Shown here piece by piece: positions 9,365-18,516 of a DNA stretch of 43,217 bases. The notes beneath the pieces were generated by a model that had not been told where the DNA came from, made no database searches, and saw only the letters and a program-made list of their open reading frames with translations. Within the stretch, counting starts at the first letter, position 1. Each line of letters starts with the position of its first letter. The position numbers were made by a program, and so were the translations under genes. This stretch comes from Pseudoalteromonas sp. BSi20652 (GTDB lineage: Bacteria; Pseudomonadota; Gammaproteobacteria; Enterobacterales; Alteromonadaceae), in contig NZ_BADT01000248.1 of NCBI RefSeq assembly GCF_000239855.1, positions 1 through 43,217 of the forward strand, given 5' to 3'.

Positions 9365-9745
9365 ATGAAGTATCCAATATTAATTGTGTTTATAGGCTCA
9401 CTTTTTAGTGGCAATAGTAATGCACAAGCCACTATTTTTAGCATTTCTCCGAAAGTTTGTGTTGTCTCTGAGCAACAAGATTTTTGCGATCTTGATTTAC
9501 AGTTTAATTGGCAGCTTAATACCACAAGTGATGTTTGTTTGTACAAAAAAAAGGAGCAGCTTTACTGCGGTCAACAGCAAAGTTCAGGGCAATTTAATTA
9601 TAAAGCGCGTGTTCAGGTGGAGACCATATACTCCTTAATCAATCCTCATACTGGAGGGGTACTAGCAAAAACAAAGATTGAAGTACAAAGCGCTCATGCT
9701 AAAAAAAATAGGCGTAGGCTTCGCTCTCCGTGGAGCTTTTTTTAA
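9365..9745 (+). CDS. DUF3019 family secreted small protein (cassette 1)
   Basis: A 126-aa protein with a signal peptide ending near NSNA (residue 20) and no transmembrane helix after it, so probably periplasmic. I place it in DUF3019 by its pattern and by its position between mipA and an RstA-like regulator. It has four cysteines (32, 41, 58, 68) at positions shared with the paralogue at 19214-19624, probably two disulfides, plus the shared SGxFNY motif and a basic, aromatic end (NRRRLRSPWSFF). The function is unknown. Spacing is 1 bp from mipA and 14 bp to the regulator, indicating one transcript. Confidence 0.83.
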   Translation: MKYPILIVFIGSLFSGNSNAQATIFSISPKVCVVSEQQDFCDLDLQFNWQLNTTSDVCLYKKKEQLYCGQQQSSGQFNYKARVQVETIYSLINPHTGGVLAKTKIEVQSAHAKKNRRRLRSPWSFF

Positions 9746-9759
9746 TTTAGGAGCAACCA

Positions 9760-10452
9760 ATGCCAAAAATTTTACTTGTTGAAGATGATCTCGGTTTACA
9801 GCAACTAACAAAAGATTACCTTGAACATAATGGCTTAGAAGTCGCTGTATTAGATCGTGGTGATGAAGTGTTTAGTTACTTAGAAAATAATACACCTGAT
9901 TTAATGATTTTAGATGTGATGCTGCCCGGTAAAGATGGCTTTAGCGTTTGTAGACAAGTGAGAGATAAGTTTACTTTGCCAATTTTAATGTTAACAGCAA
10001 AAGGTGAAGACTTTGATCAGGTACTTGGTTTAGAGCTTGGTGCTGATGATTACGTTGTAAAGCCTGCAGAACCACGTGTATTACTTGCCAGAATAAGTGC
10101 ACTATTACGCCGAGGACAACCTAATATTAAAGCAAGTGAAGAGCTACAATTTGGCGACTTGGTTATTGAAAAAACTAGCCGCATTGTAAAATTAAGTGAA
10201 AGTGAAATAGTGCTTACCTCTCATGAATTTGAACTACTTTGGTTATTAGCATCAAATGCTGGCGAAGTGCTAAGTAGGGATCATGTTCATCAACACATGA
10301 TCGGCCGTCAGTATGACGGACTCGATCGAACGGTTGATGTACGCATATCTCGAATTAGAAAAAAACTAGGTGATAACAGCGATAAACCTTACCGTATTAA
10401 AACGGTATGGGGGCAAGGTTATTTGTTTGTTTCTGATGCGTGGGATCTTTAG
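9760..10452 (+). CDS. RstA-like OmpR-family response regulator (cassette 1)
   Basis: A 230-aa response regulator. The receiver domain (residues 1-120) has the acidic pair D9-D10, phosphoacceptor D52 in LDVMLPGKDG, T79 and K101. The C-terminal winged helix domain shows YDGLDRTVDVRISRIRKKLG and the final VWGQGYLF. LPGKDG and the LGADDY..KP context resemble RstA more than OmpR. Its partner kinase follows after 26 bp. It probably controls its own cassette. Confidence 0.93.
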   Translation: MPKILLVEDDLGLQQLTKDYLEHNGLEVAVLDRGDEVFSYLENNTPDLMILDVMLPGKDGFSVCRQVRDKFTLPILMLTAKGEDFDQVLGLELGADDYVVKPAEPRVLLARISALLRRGQPNIKASEELQFGDLVIEKTSRIVKLSESEIVLTSHEFELLWLLASNAGEVLSRDHVHQHMIGRQYDGLDRTVDVRISRIRKKLGDNSDKPYRIKTVWGQGYLFVSDAWDL

Positions 10453-10478
10453 CTAATGCAAAATATTAGCTTCCTTTA

Positions 10479-11726
10479 ATGGGAAAACTGTTTACCAGCT
10501 TATACGTATATATCATTGTTTCATTATTTGTTGTGAGCGGTGTTATTGAGCAGTTTTGGCCTTATGATGAATCGCAGCAGTTAGTATTGCTAGATGATGA
10601 GTTTGGGCAATCTTTATGGTTGCTCTCACAGACTCCTAATGGATTACAAAAATTAAAACATAACTTTGAAAGCAAAGTTATTGCGCGACGAGACTTAATT
10701 CTTCCTCAAAAACAACAAGCGCAGCTTAACCAAAATCATTATTTATACTTGTATGACAAAAAACAACGTATTGTTTGGTATGTTGAACTTGGTAATAACT
10801 CATTACTTCAAGTAGGACCCGTCGGTGTGTTAACGCCTCAATTACCCTCTGTTTGGCCTTACTTATTACTGCTTATTATTGTTGGCATACCTGTTGGACT
10901 TTGGAGCTTTTTACTTTGGCGAGACTTTGCTAAGTTAAGCAAAGCGTGTGCAGCGGTTGAAGGTTCTCAAGATTTTAAGTTAGCGAATACGTCAAAAACA
11001 TTTTTTTTACCAATTACTGATACCTTAAAAGTTATGCAACAGCGCATTGAATTTTTACTTAGTGCGCAGCAAGAGCTGACTTCGTCGGTATCGCATGAAT
11101 TTAGAACCCCTCTTGCTCGATTAAAGTTTGCAATAGTGATGTTACAAGAGCAGTTATTGGATGAAAAAGCACATAAGTATTTAACTAATATGAAAACAGA
11201 CATTAGCGAGCTTGAATCGCTTGTTTCTGAAATGCTTGAGTACGCACGATTAGAGTCTCACCAACCGAGCTTGCAACCTATAAACTGCGACTTAGTAAGT
11301 TTGATAAAAATGACCGTTGAAAAACTAAACTTTGAAGCGAGAATCGCTCTTTCCACAAACCTTCCAGAGAGTTTACATTATTATTGTGATAGCCATTTTA
11401 TGGCCAGAGTGTTTCAAAATTTGATAGGCAATGCACTTAAATACACACATAAACACGTTAAAATTTCACTTTTACAAGAGACAAACCATATCTTACTCAT
11501 TGTCGAGGATGACGGGCTGGGAGTTACTCCAACAGAGCGAGAAAATGTATTTAAGCCTTTTACTCGATTAGATAAAAGCAGAAAAAAGGATACCGGCGGT
11601 TTTGGTCTTGGACTTGCTATCGTTAATAAAATTGTGTCTTGGCACCAAGGTGAATGTAAGGTTACAAATTCGAGTCTAGGTGGGGCTAAATTTATTGTGT
11701 GTTTACCGTTTAAATTAAAGACATGA
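10479..11726 (+). CDS. RstB-like sensor histidine kinase (cassette 1)
   Basis: A 415-aa membrane kinase with helices near residues 7-24 and 127-150, enclosing a roughly 100-aa periplasmic sensor region, then a HAMP-like linker. The H box is SVSHEFRTP with H206; the ATPase domain shows NLIGNALKY, VEDDGLGV and GFGLGLAIV. It should phosphorylate the regulator encoded just upstream. Last gene of the four-gene operon; a terminator overlaps its stop codon. The sensor region is small enough that the DUF3019 or MipA protein could be its periplasmic input, but that is inference. Confidence 0.92.
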   Translation: MGKLFTSLYVYIIVSLFVVSGVIEQFWPYDESQQLVLLDDEFGQSLWLLSQTPNGLQKLKHNFESKVIARRDLILPQKQQAQLNQNHYLYLYDKKQRIVWYVELGNNSLLQVGPVGVLTPQLPSVWPYLLLLIIVGIPVGLWSFLLWRDFAKLSKACAAVEGSQDFKLANTSKTFFLPITDTLKVMQQRIEFLLSAQQELTSSVSHEFRTPLARLKFAIVMLQEQLLDEKAHKYLTNMKTDISELESLVSEMLEYARLESHQPSLQPINCDLVSLIKMTVEKLNFEARIALSTNLPESLHYYCDSHFMARVFQNLIGNALKYTHKHVKISLLQETNHILLIVEDDGLGVTPTERENVFKPFTRLDKSRKKDTGGFGLGLAIVNKIVSWHQGECKVTNSSLGGAKFIVCLPFKLKT

Positions 11727-11751
11727 AAAAAGCGCCTATAGGCGCTTTTTT
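11726..11751 (+). terminator. Cassette 1 terminator
   Basis: Perfect 11-bp stem AAAAAAGCGCC / GGCGCTTTTTT with a TATA loop, beginning at the last base of the kinase stop codon. Confidence 0.9.
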
Positions 11752-11813
11752 GTGGTTAAAAACCAAAATCAACAAGTAGCAATATAATAGACCGTACTTG
11801 ATCAAAAAAGTTC

Positions 11814-12038
11814 TCAGCTATTTTTATTTTTTTCTAGCAATGGCATTAGCATTTGCTCAAGACCATTTAGTTTTACTTCATACATCATCGCAAGTTGACT
11901 ACCTAGCTTTGAGTCAGGAAATCCCTGCTGTTTAAACCATACTAAATAAGGTTCTGGCAATAATAATAAGGGGCGGCCTGCGTATTTTCCAAACGGCATG
12001 ATGGTATTAATAGCTATTTTTAGTTGTTTTGGATCCAT
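11814..12038 (-). CDS. DUF3820 family protein
   Basis: A 74-aa protein matching the DUF3820 pattern: MPFGKYAGRPLLLLPEPYLVWFKQQGFP, followed by GSQLAMMYEVKLNGL. The family has been labelled a putative quorum-sensing-regulated virulence factor in some databases on thin evidence; the PFGKYxG motif suggests nucleic-acid or nucleotide handling, but no function is established. Single gene with no close partner. Confidence 0.85.
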   Translation of the reverse strand: MDPKQLKIAINTIMPFGKYAGRPLLLLPEPYLVWFKQQGFPDSKLGSQLAMMYEVKLNGLEQMLMPLLEKNKNS

Positions 12039-12093
12039 AAAAAACTACTTATGTATTTAAAGTATGCGTAAGTGTAAGGGATTTTAGAGATAT

Positions 12094-12129
12094 AAAATAG
12101 GCTGTGACGGGCAAGAAACAGCCTATTTT
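12094..12129. terminator. Orphan terminator-like hairpin
   Basis: 12-bp perfect stem AAAATAGGCTGT / ACAGCCTATTTT around a 12-nt loop, with U-rich arms in both directions. It is not downstream of any annotated gene on either strand: DUF3820 starts to its left and points away from it. Confidence 0.5.
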
Positions 12130-12330
12130 GTGAGGGAGTAGGCCCCCTAATTTAATCATTTTATGTTGATTAATTTAAACCAAGTTGAACTCTGATTAGC
12201 TGGGATCTAATTGAGTCATAATTAGAACGTGGGCTTATTTAATAAACGTTGTTAGTTTACCTGTTTTTTTTGTAGTGGTGAGTTGGCTTGTAAAGGAATG
12301 TAAATAGAATTGCTTTTTATTTTAAAACAA
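12130..12330. other. Gene-free stretch between two hairpins
   Basis: No ORF of note. It includes a small dyad TCTAATT-N7-AATTAGA at 12206-12226. The strong hairpins on both sides leave room for an unannotated small RNA, but no promoter could be defined. Confidence 0.3.
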
Positions 12331-12365
12331 GTAACAAAGTCTTAATTAATTTAAGACTTTGTTAC
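12331..12365 (-). terminator. Antiporter gene terminator
   Basis: Perfect 15-bp stem GTAACAAAGTCTTAA / TTAAGACTTTGTTAC with a 5-nt loop, 21 bp past the antiporter stop. On the minus strand it runs into TTGTTTTAAAAT. Confidence 0.65.
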
Positions 12366-12386
12366 AGATAAACATTCTAAGAATAA

Positions 12387-13961
12387 CTATTTGTCAAACA
12401 ACTCTTGTTTAACATGTTCTGCAAAACCACTACCTGCTTCTAAGTAAAAGTTATAGGTAGAGTGTACGCCCATTTTTTCAAGTTCTTTTTGCTGATCTGG
12501 GTAGTTAGCAATTGCTGTGACTTGACCCTTATAACCAGACGCCTGTAATTGCTCTAGCGCAAAAATATTTTGCATATGTTTTGGCATAGTAAGCATAACC
12601 ATTTCGACATGAGAGTGATTTACACGTTGCCAAAAATCAGGGTCTGTGGCATCGGCAATTAAGACTTTGCGACCTCTACTAATATGCTTATCTACTACCT
12701 CTGGTTTAATATCAATACCTGCCACTAAGTTTGGATGCGTAGCATTTATGGTTTCGTACGCACCTGTACCAATGCGACCCATACCAAAAATGACTATCTT
12801 AGTATCATTAAGGTTAACAGGCAGTTCTTCCGCTAGACGTGTTTTACTTTCGAATTTTAGTAGCCATTGTTCTACTTTTACATACAATTCGTTTGAGCGT
12901 TTATTTAATGGTGAGGCAATCACAAAAGTAATAGAAACAGCAATCGCCATAACAGCAAGCCACTCGGAAGTGATCATGCCTGTTGTGGCAGCGACTGCAC
13001 ATACAATAAGACCAAACTCACTGTAGTTAGATAGACTGAAAGCGGTAAGCAGTGATGTACGAGCGCGTAGTTTAAATATATTTGTAAACACGTAATAAAG
13101 CGCTATTTTAACCGGCAATACAAAAATAAGTATAATAGCAACAATTAAAGAGTTAGTAGTTAGTTCTGCATTTAAACCAATACTTAAGAAAAACCCAACC
13201 AGCAGTATGTCTTTTAAATTAAGTAATGATTTTGATAGCTCGCTAGCTTTTTTATGCTGAGCAAACATCATTCCAATTATTAGTGCACCTAAATCACCTT
13301 TAAGACCTGCAAATTCAAACGCGCTATAACCTGCAACAAGTGCAAAGAAAAAGCCAAATAATGGGAGTAGCTCGCCATGCTTTGAACGGTTAAGTACCCA
13401 ATACATTAAAGGGCGTAATACAGGTAATGCAATAATCAGTGCTAACGCCCAAATATTAGGGACTTTCCCTGTACTAATGGCTAAAAAGATTACGGCGAAT
13501 ATGTCTTGCATTACTAATATACCAATTGATATTTTACCGTGTAGGCTTGCCATTTCACCGCGCTCTTCAAGCACCTTTACTGCAAATACAGTGCTAGAAA
13601 AGCTAAGCGCAAAACCTACCAGTAAGGCACTTTGCCAACTTAAATCGACAAAAAGTGGAAGGGCGAATACGCCTAGCAACAACATAAAACCACTAAATAA
13701 TGCACTACTAAAAATAATATGAAGCGTAGCAGGTGCCCAAACCTGAGGTTTAATTAAACTATTAACTTTGAGTTTCAATCCAATACTAAATAATAAAAGA
13801 GTGACCCCTAGCGCAGCAATTGTATCAAGCAGTTCGGTACTTTTGTAGCCAGCTAAGTTAAGGGCAAATCCTGCTAACAGAAAGCCTATAAGGGGAGGTA
13901 GTTTTAATTGATAAACGGCAAAACCACAAACAAACGCGGTAGCAAAATAGATTAGTTCCAT
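12387..13961 (-). CDS. CPA2 cation/proton antiporter with TrkA-N domain (KefB/YbaL-like)
   Basis: A 524-aa transporter (if started at ATG 13961) with about 12 membrane helices in the first 380 residues. The Na/H exchanger core is visible (KLPPLIGFLLAGFALNLAGY, FALSFSSTVFAVKVLEERGEM), and a C-terminal Rossmann RCK/TrkA-N domain opens KIVIFGMGRIGTGAYE. Relatives exchange K+ or Na+ for H+ under nucleotide control. The frame extends upstream to TTG 14015 and ATG 14012, but those lack a ribosome site, and homologues open at the MELIYFATAFV segment. Monocistronic. Confidence 0.88.
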   Translation of the reverse strand: MELIYFATAFVCGFAVYQLKLPPLIGFLLAGFALNLAGYKSTELLDTIAALGVTLLLFSIGLKLKVNSLIKPQVWAPATLHIIFSSALFSGFMLLLGVFALPLFVDLSWQSALLVGFALSFSSTVFAVKVLEERGEMASLHGKISIGILVMQDIFAVIFLAISTGKVPNIWALALIIALPVLRPLMYWVLNRSKHGELLPLFGFFFALVAGYSAFEFAGLKGDLGALIIGMMFAQHKKASELSKSLLNLKDILLVGFFLSIGLNAELTTNSLIVAIILIFVLPVKIALYYVFTNIFKLRARTSLLTAFSLSNYSEFGLIVCAVAATTGMITSEWLAVMAIAVSITFVIASPLNKRSNELYVKVEQWLLKFESKTRLAEELPVNLNDTKIVIFGMGRIGTGAYETINATHPNLVAGIDIKPEVVDKHISRGRKVLIADATDPDFWQRVNHSHVEMVMLTMPKHMQNIFALEQLQASGYKGQVTAIANYPDQQKELEKMGVHSTYNFYLEAGSGFAEHVKQELFDK

Positions 13962-14232
13962 AATTCTTAATATCAGTTCATTTGGTGTTGCAGTGTAGCT
14001 AAAAATTGACATCAATGAAAATAAATATCAAAGAAGAACTACATACATTTAATCAATTAGTTGCTTTGTTATGTATGAAAAACACTCACCTAGCACATAT
14101 TTAATCGTAAATAACATGTAAATAACACTTTTTCACTGACAACCGCTTTTAAATGTGGTTAAGATACTATAACGAAAGAGTTTAAGTTAGAGCATTTAAT
14201 AGAACATCTTTGCTCTGCTTAAGGAGAAATAT

Positions 14233-14976
14233 ATGTTTAAAAAGATTTTAGCATCGGTTGGTATTGGTGCCGCTAAAGTAGATACTATTTTGGAAACAGA
14301 GCATTTACAGCCAGGTCAGCTTTTCAATGCACAAATAGTTATTACAGCTGGAGATGTTAACCAGGAAATAGCTGGTTTAGATTTACTACTAATGACTCGT
14401 GTAAAAGTAGCCGGTGATGATGGTGATTATTTTACTAACCACGTGATTGATCAATGGCGTATTACAGATATTGGTACCATTGAGCCTGGTGATGTTAAAA
14501 GTATTCCTTTTGAAGCACGCCTTCATTCTGAAACACCAATTACAGAGATTAACGCAGGCTATAACCAATCTCATGTGTGGTTAGAAACAGGGTTAGATAT
14601 TGATTTAGCACTTGACCCAACAGATAAAGATCATTTGCATATTTACCCAAATGAAGCCGTTAAAACCTGTATGCAGGCGATGGAAAAGTTAGGTTTTAGT
14701 TTAATGAAGGCTGACGTTGAGAAAGGTCATCTGCGTGCATCTACCTTTCAGTCTGTATCTGGGTGCTATCAAGAGCTTGAATACAAACCCAATAGTAGAA
14801 GTTTATTTGGCATTCAAGAGATTGAGTTGTCGTTTGTACCTGAAGCGCACAAAACACATGTTTTAATTGAGCTAGACCGTGCGTTTAAAGGTGATGGTTA
14901 TATTGATTTAACAATAGAGCATGATCACGTGAATCTTTCTCAGTTGTGTGATCAACTAGAGCGCTTATTTGCTTAA
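14233..14976 (+). CDS. Spo0M-like (SpoOM family) protein
   Basis: A 247-aa protein of the Spo0M family, recognised from the opening MFKKILASVGIGAAKVDTIL, the PGQLFNAQIVITAGDVNQEI strand pair and later ELDRAFKGDGYIDLTIEHD. The fold is arrestin-like. In Bacillus Spo0M modulates sporulation and cytoskeletal processes; in non-sporulating gammaproteobacteria its role is unknown. AAGGAG precedes ATG 14233. Alone in its transcript and followed by a palindromic terminator. Confidence 0.88.
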   Translation: MFKKILASVGIGAAKVDTILETEHLQPGQLFNAQIVITAGDVNQEIAGLDLLLMTRVKVAGDDGDYFTNHVIDQWRITDIGTIEPGDVKSIPFEARLHSETPITEINAGYNQSHVWLETGLDIDLALDPTDKDHLHIYPNEAVKTCMQAMEKLGFSLMKADVEKGHLRASTFQSVSGCYQELEYKPNSRSLFGIQEIELSFVPEAHKTHVLIELDRAFKGDGYIDLTIEHDHVNLSQLCDQLERLFA

Positions 14977-15006
14977 TATAAATTAACTAGTGAATAATTT
15001 TTTATT

Positions 15007-15028
15007 AAACCCAGCCTAGGCTGGGTTT
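15007..15028 (+). terminator. Terminator after Spo0M-like gene
   Basis: 22-nt perfect palindrome AAACCCAGC-CTAG-GCTGGGTTT lying 30 nt after the Spo0M-like stop and 19 nt before the acetyltransferase start. Confidence 0.7.
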
Positions 15029-15047
15029 ATTGTTTATAGGATTTAAA

Positions 15048-15503
15048 ATGCAATTTAAATGTGAGCAGTTTAATGCTTTAGATGCACATACTCTTTTTAC
15101 TATTATGCGCGGACGTGTTGACGTATTTGTTGTAGAGCAGGAGTGCCCTTACCCTGAACTTGATGATGTAGATATTGCATTAAATACACAGCATCTATAT
15201 ACATTAGGTAATGGGCAACTACAAACTTATGCGCGATGCTATGAAAAAAATGAGCAATACAGCGCAATAGGACGTGTGCTAGTAAATAAAAGCGCGCGTG
15301 GTAAAGGTCATGCTGCTTCACTTGTAAGAAAAGCTATAGAGTGCTGTAAAGAGCAATGGCCTGAACGAGATATTTATATTGGTGCACAAACCTACTTGCT
15401 CGAATTTTATCGCTCATTTGGTTTTGAGAATTTTTCAAAAGAATACGTTGAAGACGGTATTCCTCACCAAGATATGATTTTAAAAGTGACAGGTACAGAT
15501 TAA
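15048..15503 (+). CDS. ElaA-like GNAT acetyltransferase
   Basis: A 151-aa N-acetyltransferase of the ElaA type: LYTIMRGRVDVFVVEQECPYPELDDVD-like N-terminus with VEQECPYPELDDVD clear, acetyl-CoA loop VLVNKSARGKGHAASLVRKA, and the late FYRSFGFENFSKEYVEDGIP followed by PHQDMIL. The frame can be extended to TTG 15030, but ATG 15048 has AGGA about 7 bases before it and fits the family start. The substrate is unknown. Confidence 0.9.
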   Translation: MQFKCEQFNALDAHTLFTIMRGRVDVFVVEQECPYPELDDVDIALNTQHLYTLGNGQLQTYARCYEKNEQYSAIGRVLVNKSARGKGHAASLVRKAIECCKEQWPERDIYIGAQTYLLEFYRSFGFENFSKEYVEDGIPHQDMILKVTGTD

Positions 15504-15584
15504 ACTAAACTTACAAAAATCAGCCTATACTAGCAATTGTTTATTTGAGTCTCTTAGTCGTTTGTTATTGATATTAACAGATAT

Positions 15585-15613
15585 AAAAAAGCCCACTAAT
15601 GTGGGCTATTTTA
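15585..15613. terminator. Bidirectional terminator between convergent genes
   Basis: Stem GCCCAC / GTGGGC with a TAAT loop, flanked by A6 on the left and a T-rich stretch on the right; serves the acetyltransferase and the sodium-dependent transporter. Confidence 0.75.
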
Positions 15614-15644
15614 ATTAATGACGCTTTAAAAATTCAGATATTAC

Positions 15645-17001
15645 CTAGCTTAATAATGAATTTAAAAATACCATACCAATAGCGAGTGGGCATACAAACT
15701 TGGTATACCAAGGCCATACTTTCCAAAACAATGTATTGTGGATCTTAGGGTTACCTTCTTGAATTGCCTTAAGTAAAGAGCCTCTATACCAAATCCAGCC
15801 TACAAATAGACAGCACATAAGGCCGAGTAAAGGCTGAGCTACCTTTGTAGTAAGAGTAATAACGAGTCCAAATAAGCTGCCAAGATTACACACAATTACA
15901 ATACTAACGACTGTGATTAAAGCACCAATCAACCAAGTAGCTTGTACGCGTTTCATTGCAAAGCGCTCTACTGTGTAAGATACAGGAGCTTCAAGCATAG
16001 AAATAGATGAAGTTAATGCAGCAATACTCATCAGCGCAAAAAAAGCAAAACCTACAAACACACCTACACTACCCATACCATCAAACAATGCAGGTAATAC
16101 CTGAAATACCAAAGTGTCTTCAGAAAGGAGTTTACCTGTTATTGGTGAGAATATCTCTACGCCTTGTGCTTGAGCAACATACATAGCAGGAATAATCAGT
16201 AAGCCTGCCACAAAGGCAATAAACACATCAATAAGTGTGACATAAGCACCTAATGAAACAAGATTTTCTTTTTTGCTGATGTATGAGCCATATATGATCA
16301 TCACGCTAGTACCAAGTGATAGCGAGAAAAAAGCTTGCCCTAATGCACTTACCAATAATTCAGCATCAAAAATAGATGAAAAGTCAGGGACAAGATAGGC
16401 CTTTAAACCTTCCATTGCTCCATCTTGTGTCATTACGTAGGCAATTAATAAGAATAAAATACCGAGTAATGCAGGCATTAAACGCTTTGACCATTTTTCT
16501 ATACCGTTTTCGACACCACGACTAATAATAGCGACCGTTAATACAATAAAGACAATGGTAAATATGATATTTCGCGAGAGTGACTGCTCACTAAGCCAAG
16601 TTGAAGCTGACTCAGCACCAACGAGTGTCGTGATAGGTTCAGCGGTTGCACTTAGCATCCAACCGGCAACAATTGCGTAAAAGCTTAATATAAAGCCAGC
16701 ACATAAAATACCACCAAAACCAACAATAAATGCAAAGTGTTTTTGCCAAGGTTTGTTTGATATTTTTTTGAAGCGAAGAAACTGCGTTAGCTTGTCCATA
16801 GCGACCAATCATAAGTTCAGCCATTAGAGCAGGATAAGCTAGAAAAAAGGCTAGCACTAAATAGGCGACTAAAAACGCAGCACCACCATTACTAGCTGTT
16901 TGTGTTGGAAATCCCCAAATGTTGCCCAAACCAACGGCAGAGCCTGCGGCTGCCATAATAAAACCAAAACGAGAACTAAACTCGCCTCTAATTGCGCTCA
17001 T
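15645..17001 (-). pseudogene. Sodium-dependent transporter (NSS/SNF family), one frameshift
   Basis: A bacterial neurotransmitter:sodium symporter homologue, which would take up an amino acid or related solute with Na+. The start MSAIRGEFSSRFGFIMAAAG at ATG 17001 leads into helix 1 with the Na-site motif GSAVGLGNIWGFP, and on to MAELMIGRYGQANAVSSLQ. Frame is then lost in a run of seven A (T7 at 16763-16769, plus strand). Reading six A rejoins KISNKPWQKHFAFIVGFGGI and the rest of the 11-12 helix protein, about 451 aa in total, the normal length. I judge a sequence error likelier than a true pseudogene. It ends at 15645 before a shared terminator. Confidence 0.88.
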
Positions 17002-17204
17002 ATTATTATACTTCTCTATTTTTTGACGGCGCTGACAATCTACTGGAAATGTAAATAAATAAAAAGTGCTTATTTGTCGATTTAACACAATTTAGTAAGG
17101 CTATTGTATGATGTGGGCGCTATTTTTAGTAAATGTTATCGTATTGTTAAGTTTAACAGGTTGTTCTCGTTTTAAAATGCTTATTACGGTGTGTAACTAA
17201 TATT

Positions 17205-18497
17205 TTATGCTTTGTGGTGCTGATCAATAATAAGGGTAAAGCAAGCCCCACCTAATTTATTACTTTTACTTACATTGACACTGCCATGATGCCAATCAGC
17301 GACTTTTTCGACAATTGCTAGACCTAATCCGTAGCTTTTATCTGCACGGTTACGATGTTCTTCTTCTCTAAAAAATGGACTAAATACATTTTTAAAATTT
17401 TCTTTTGCGATACCAGGGCCGTCATCCTCAACGGTTATTATAAGTTGTCGATCGTAAACTTTAGCGCTTAGGTAAATATGTTGTTCAGCAAAGTCACAGG
17501 CATTGGTTAGTAAATTAGTAATCGCACGCGCAAGCCAGTGAAGATCCGCATTAATAATATCACGTGTGCTATTGTGTTGTACGTTGAGCATTTGCGATTC
17601 AAGTTTAGGTGCAAGCTGTACTAAAATATCATCAAGGTAGTGCTTTATATTAGTCGAAGAGTAGGTCAGTTTATTCGCGTTTTGTTCAAGTGTTGAAAAA
17701 GCTAAGTAGCTTTTTAGCATCGACTCCATATGGTCTAAATCGTTTTCCATACGGGATAAATACAGTTTTATTTTTTTTCGTCATGACTATCGATGGCGGC
17801 ATCTAATCCAAAACGCAGACAAGCAATAGGCGTACGTATATCGTGAGATAAGCTTGAAGCCATTAGTTTGTTTTCAGCGACTAATTTTTCTATTTGGCTT
17901 GCCATCCTATTAAACGTTAGCTCTACATCTTTGATATAGGTAAAGTACGAGACTTTAATTCGGACCTGTATATTGCCTGATGCAAACTTTTTTTGCCGCT
18001 TCATTTAATACAGTCAAACGTTTAGCTAACGGCGCAATAATAAACCCCATAAAGACACATAGTCCGGCATAAAATAGCAGTGTTAAAAATATATCATTGC
18101 GTTGTTCGGTGTCTGCACGTTTATCAAGTCGCATTGATATATGAAAAGGGTTTAACGTTTGGTTGCTATACAGCATATAAAAGCCTTGTTGATCTTCTAA
18201 AATCAAACCGCCTGGTGTGTGCATTTGCAGTAGTAACGAAGGGGGAAGGGCGAGGGATTCATTAAGTTTGTAATCAATTGATAAACCAAACTCATTAGCG
18301 AGTTGTTTTACATATGCGCTGCGCTCAGAAGTAGGGGTATTAGCCAATTGTTTACTAAAGCCCATCATCATTTTATTTTGCACACTAAATTCATCTTGTG
18401 GGATATGTGCTTGTTGGCTAAATGCATCAATCAGCCAGCCAAGTACCACAATAGATAAAAGTGCGCTGCCTAAGAGCGATATATAAAACTTTTTCAT
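17205..18497 (-). pseudogene. Sensor histidine kinase of cassette 2, two frameshifts
   Basis: Counterpart of the kinase at 10479-11726. The first segment (18497 to about 17990) has a membrane helix at residues 7-25, a 110-aa periplasmic region and a second helix (TLLFYAGLCVFMGFIIAPLA). Frame changes in an A7 run (T7 at 17988-17994), where six A give LNEAAKKFASGNIQVRI, the HAMP-to-kinase linker. The second segment holds the H box SLSHDIRTP (His at about residue 218). Frame changes again in an A8 run (T8 at 17771-17778), where nine A, or six, give KIKLYLSRMENDLDHMESML. The third segment carries NLLTNACDF, VEDDGPGI and SYGLGLAIV. Corrected length is about 430 aa. All catalytic motifs survive, so real decay seems unlikely. 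Confidence 0.88.
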
Positions 18498-18516
18498 TTA
18501 AATTAACATCACTTAA

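Noticed and set aside
9408-9638. Alternative 76-aa frame within the DUF3019 gene of cassette 1
   Set aside because: The 126-aa frame has the signal peptide, cysteines and operon spacing; this one is a shadow.
16763-16769. Programmed frameshifting in the sodium-dependent transporter
   Set aside because: The run of seven A could be slippery, but this family has no known frameshift, and seven similar breaks lie in unrelated genes in the same window, so an error is simpler.
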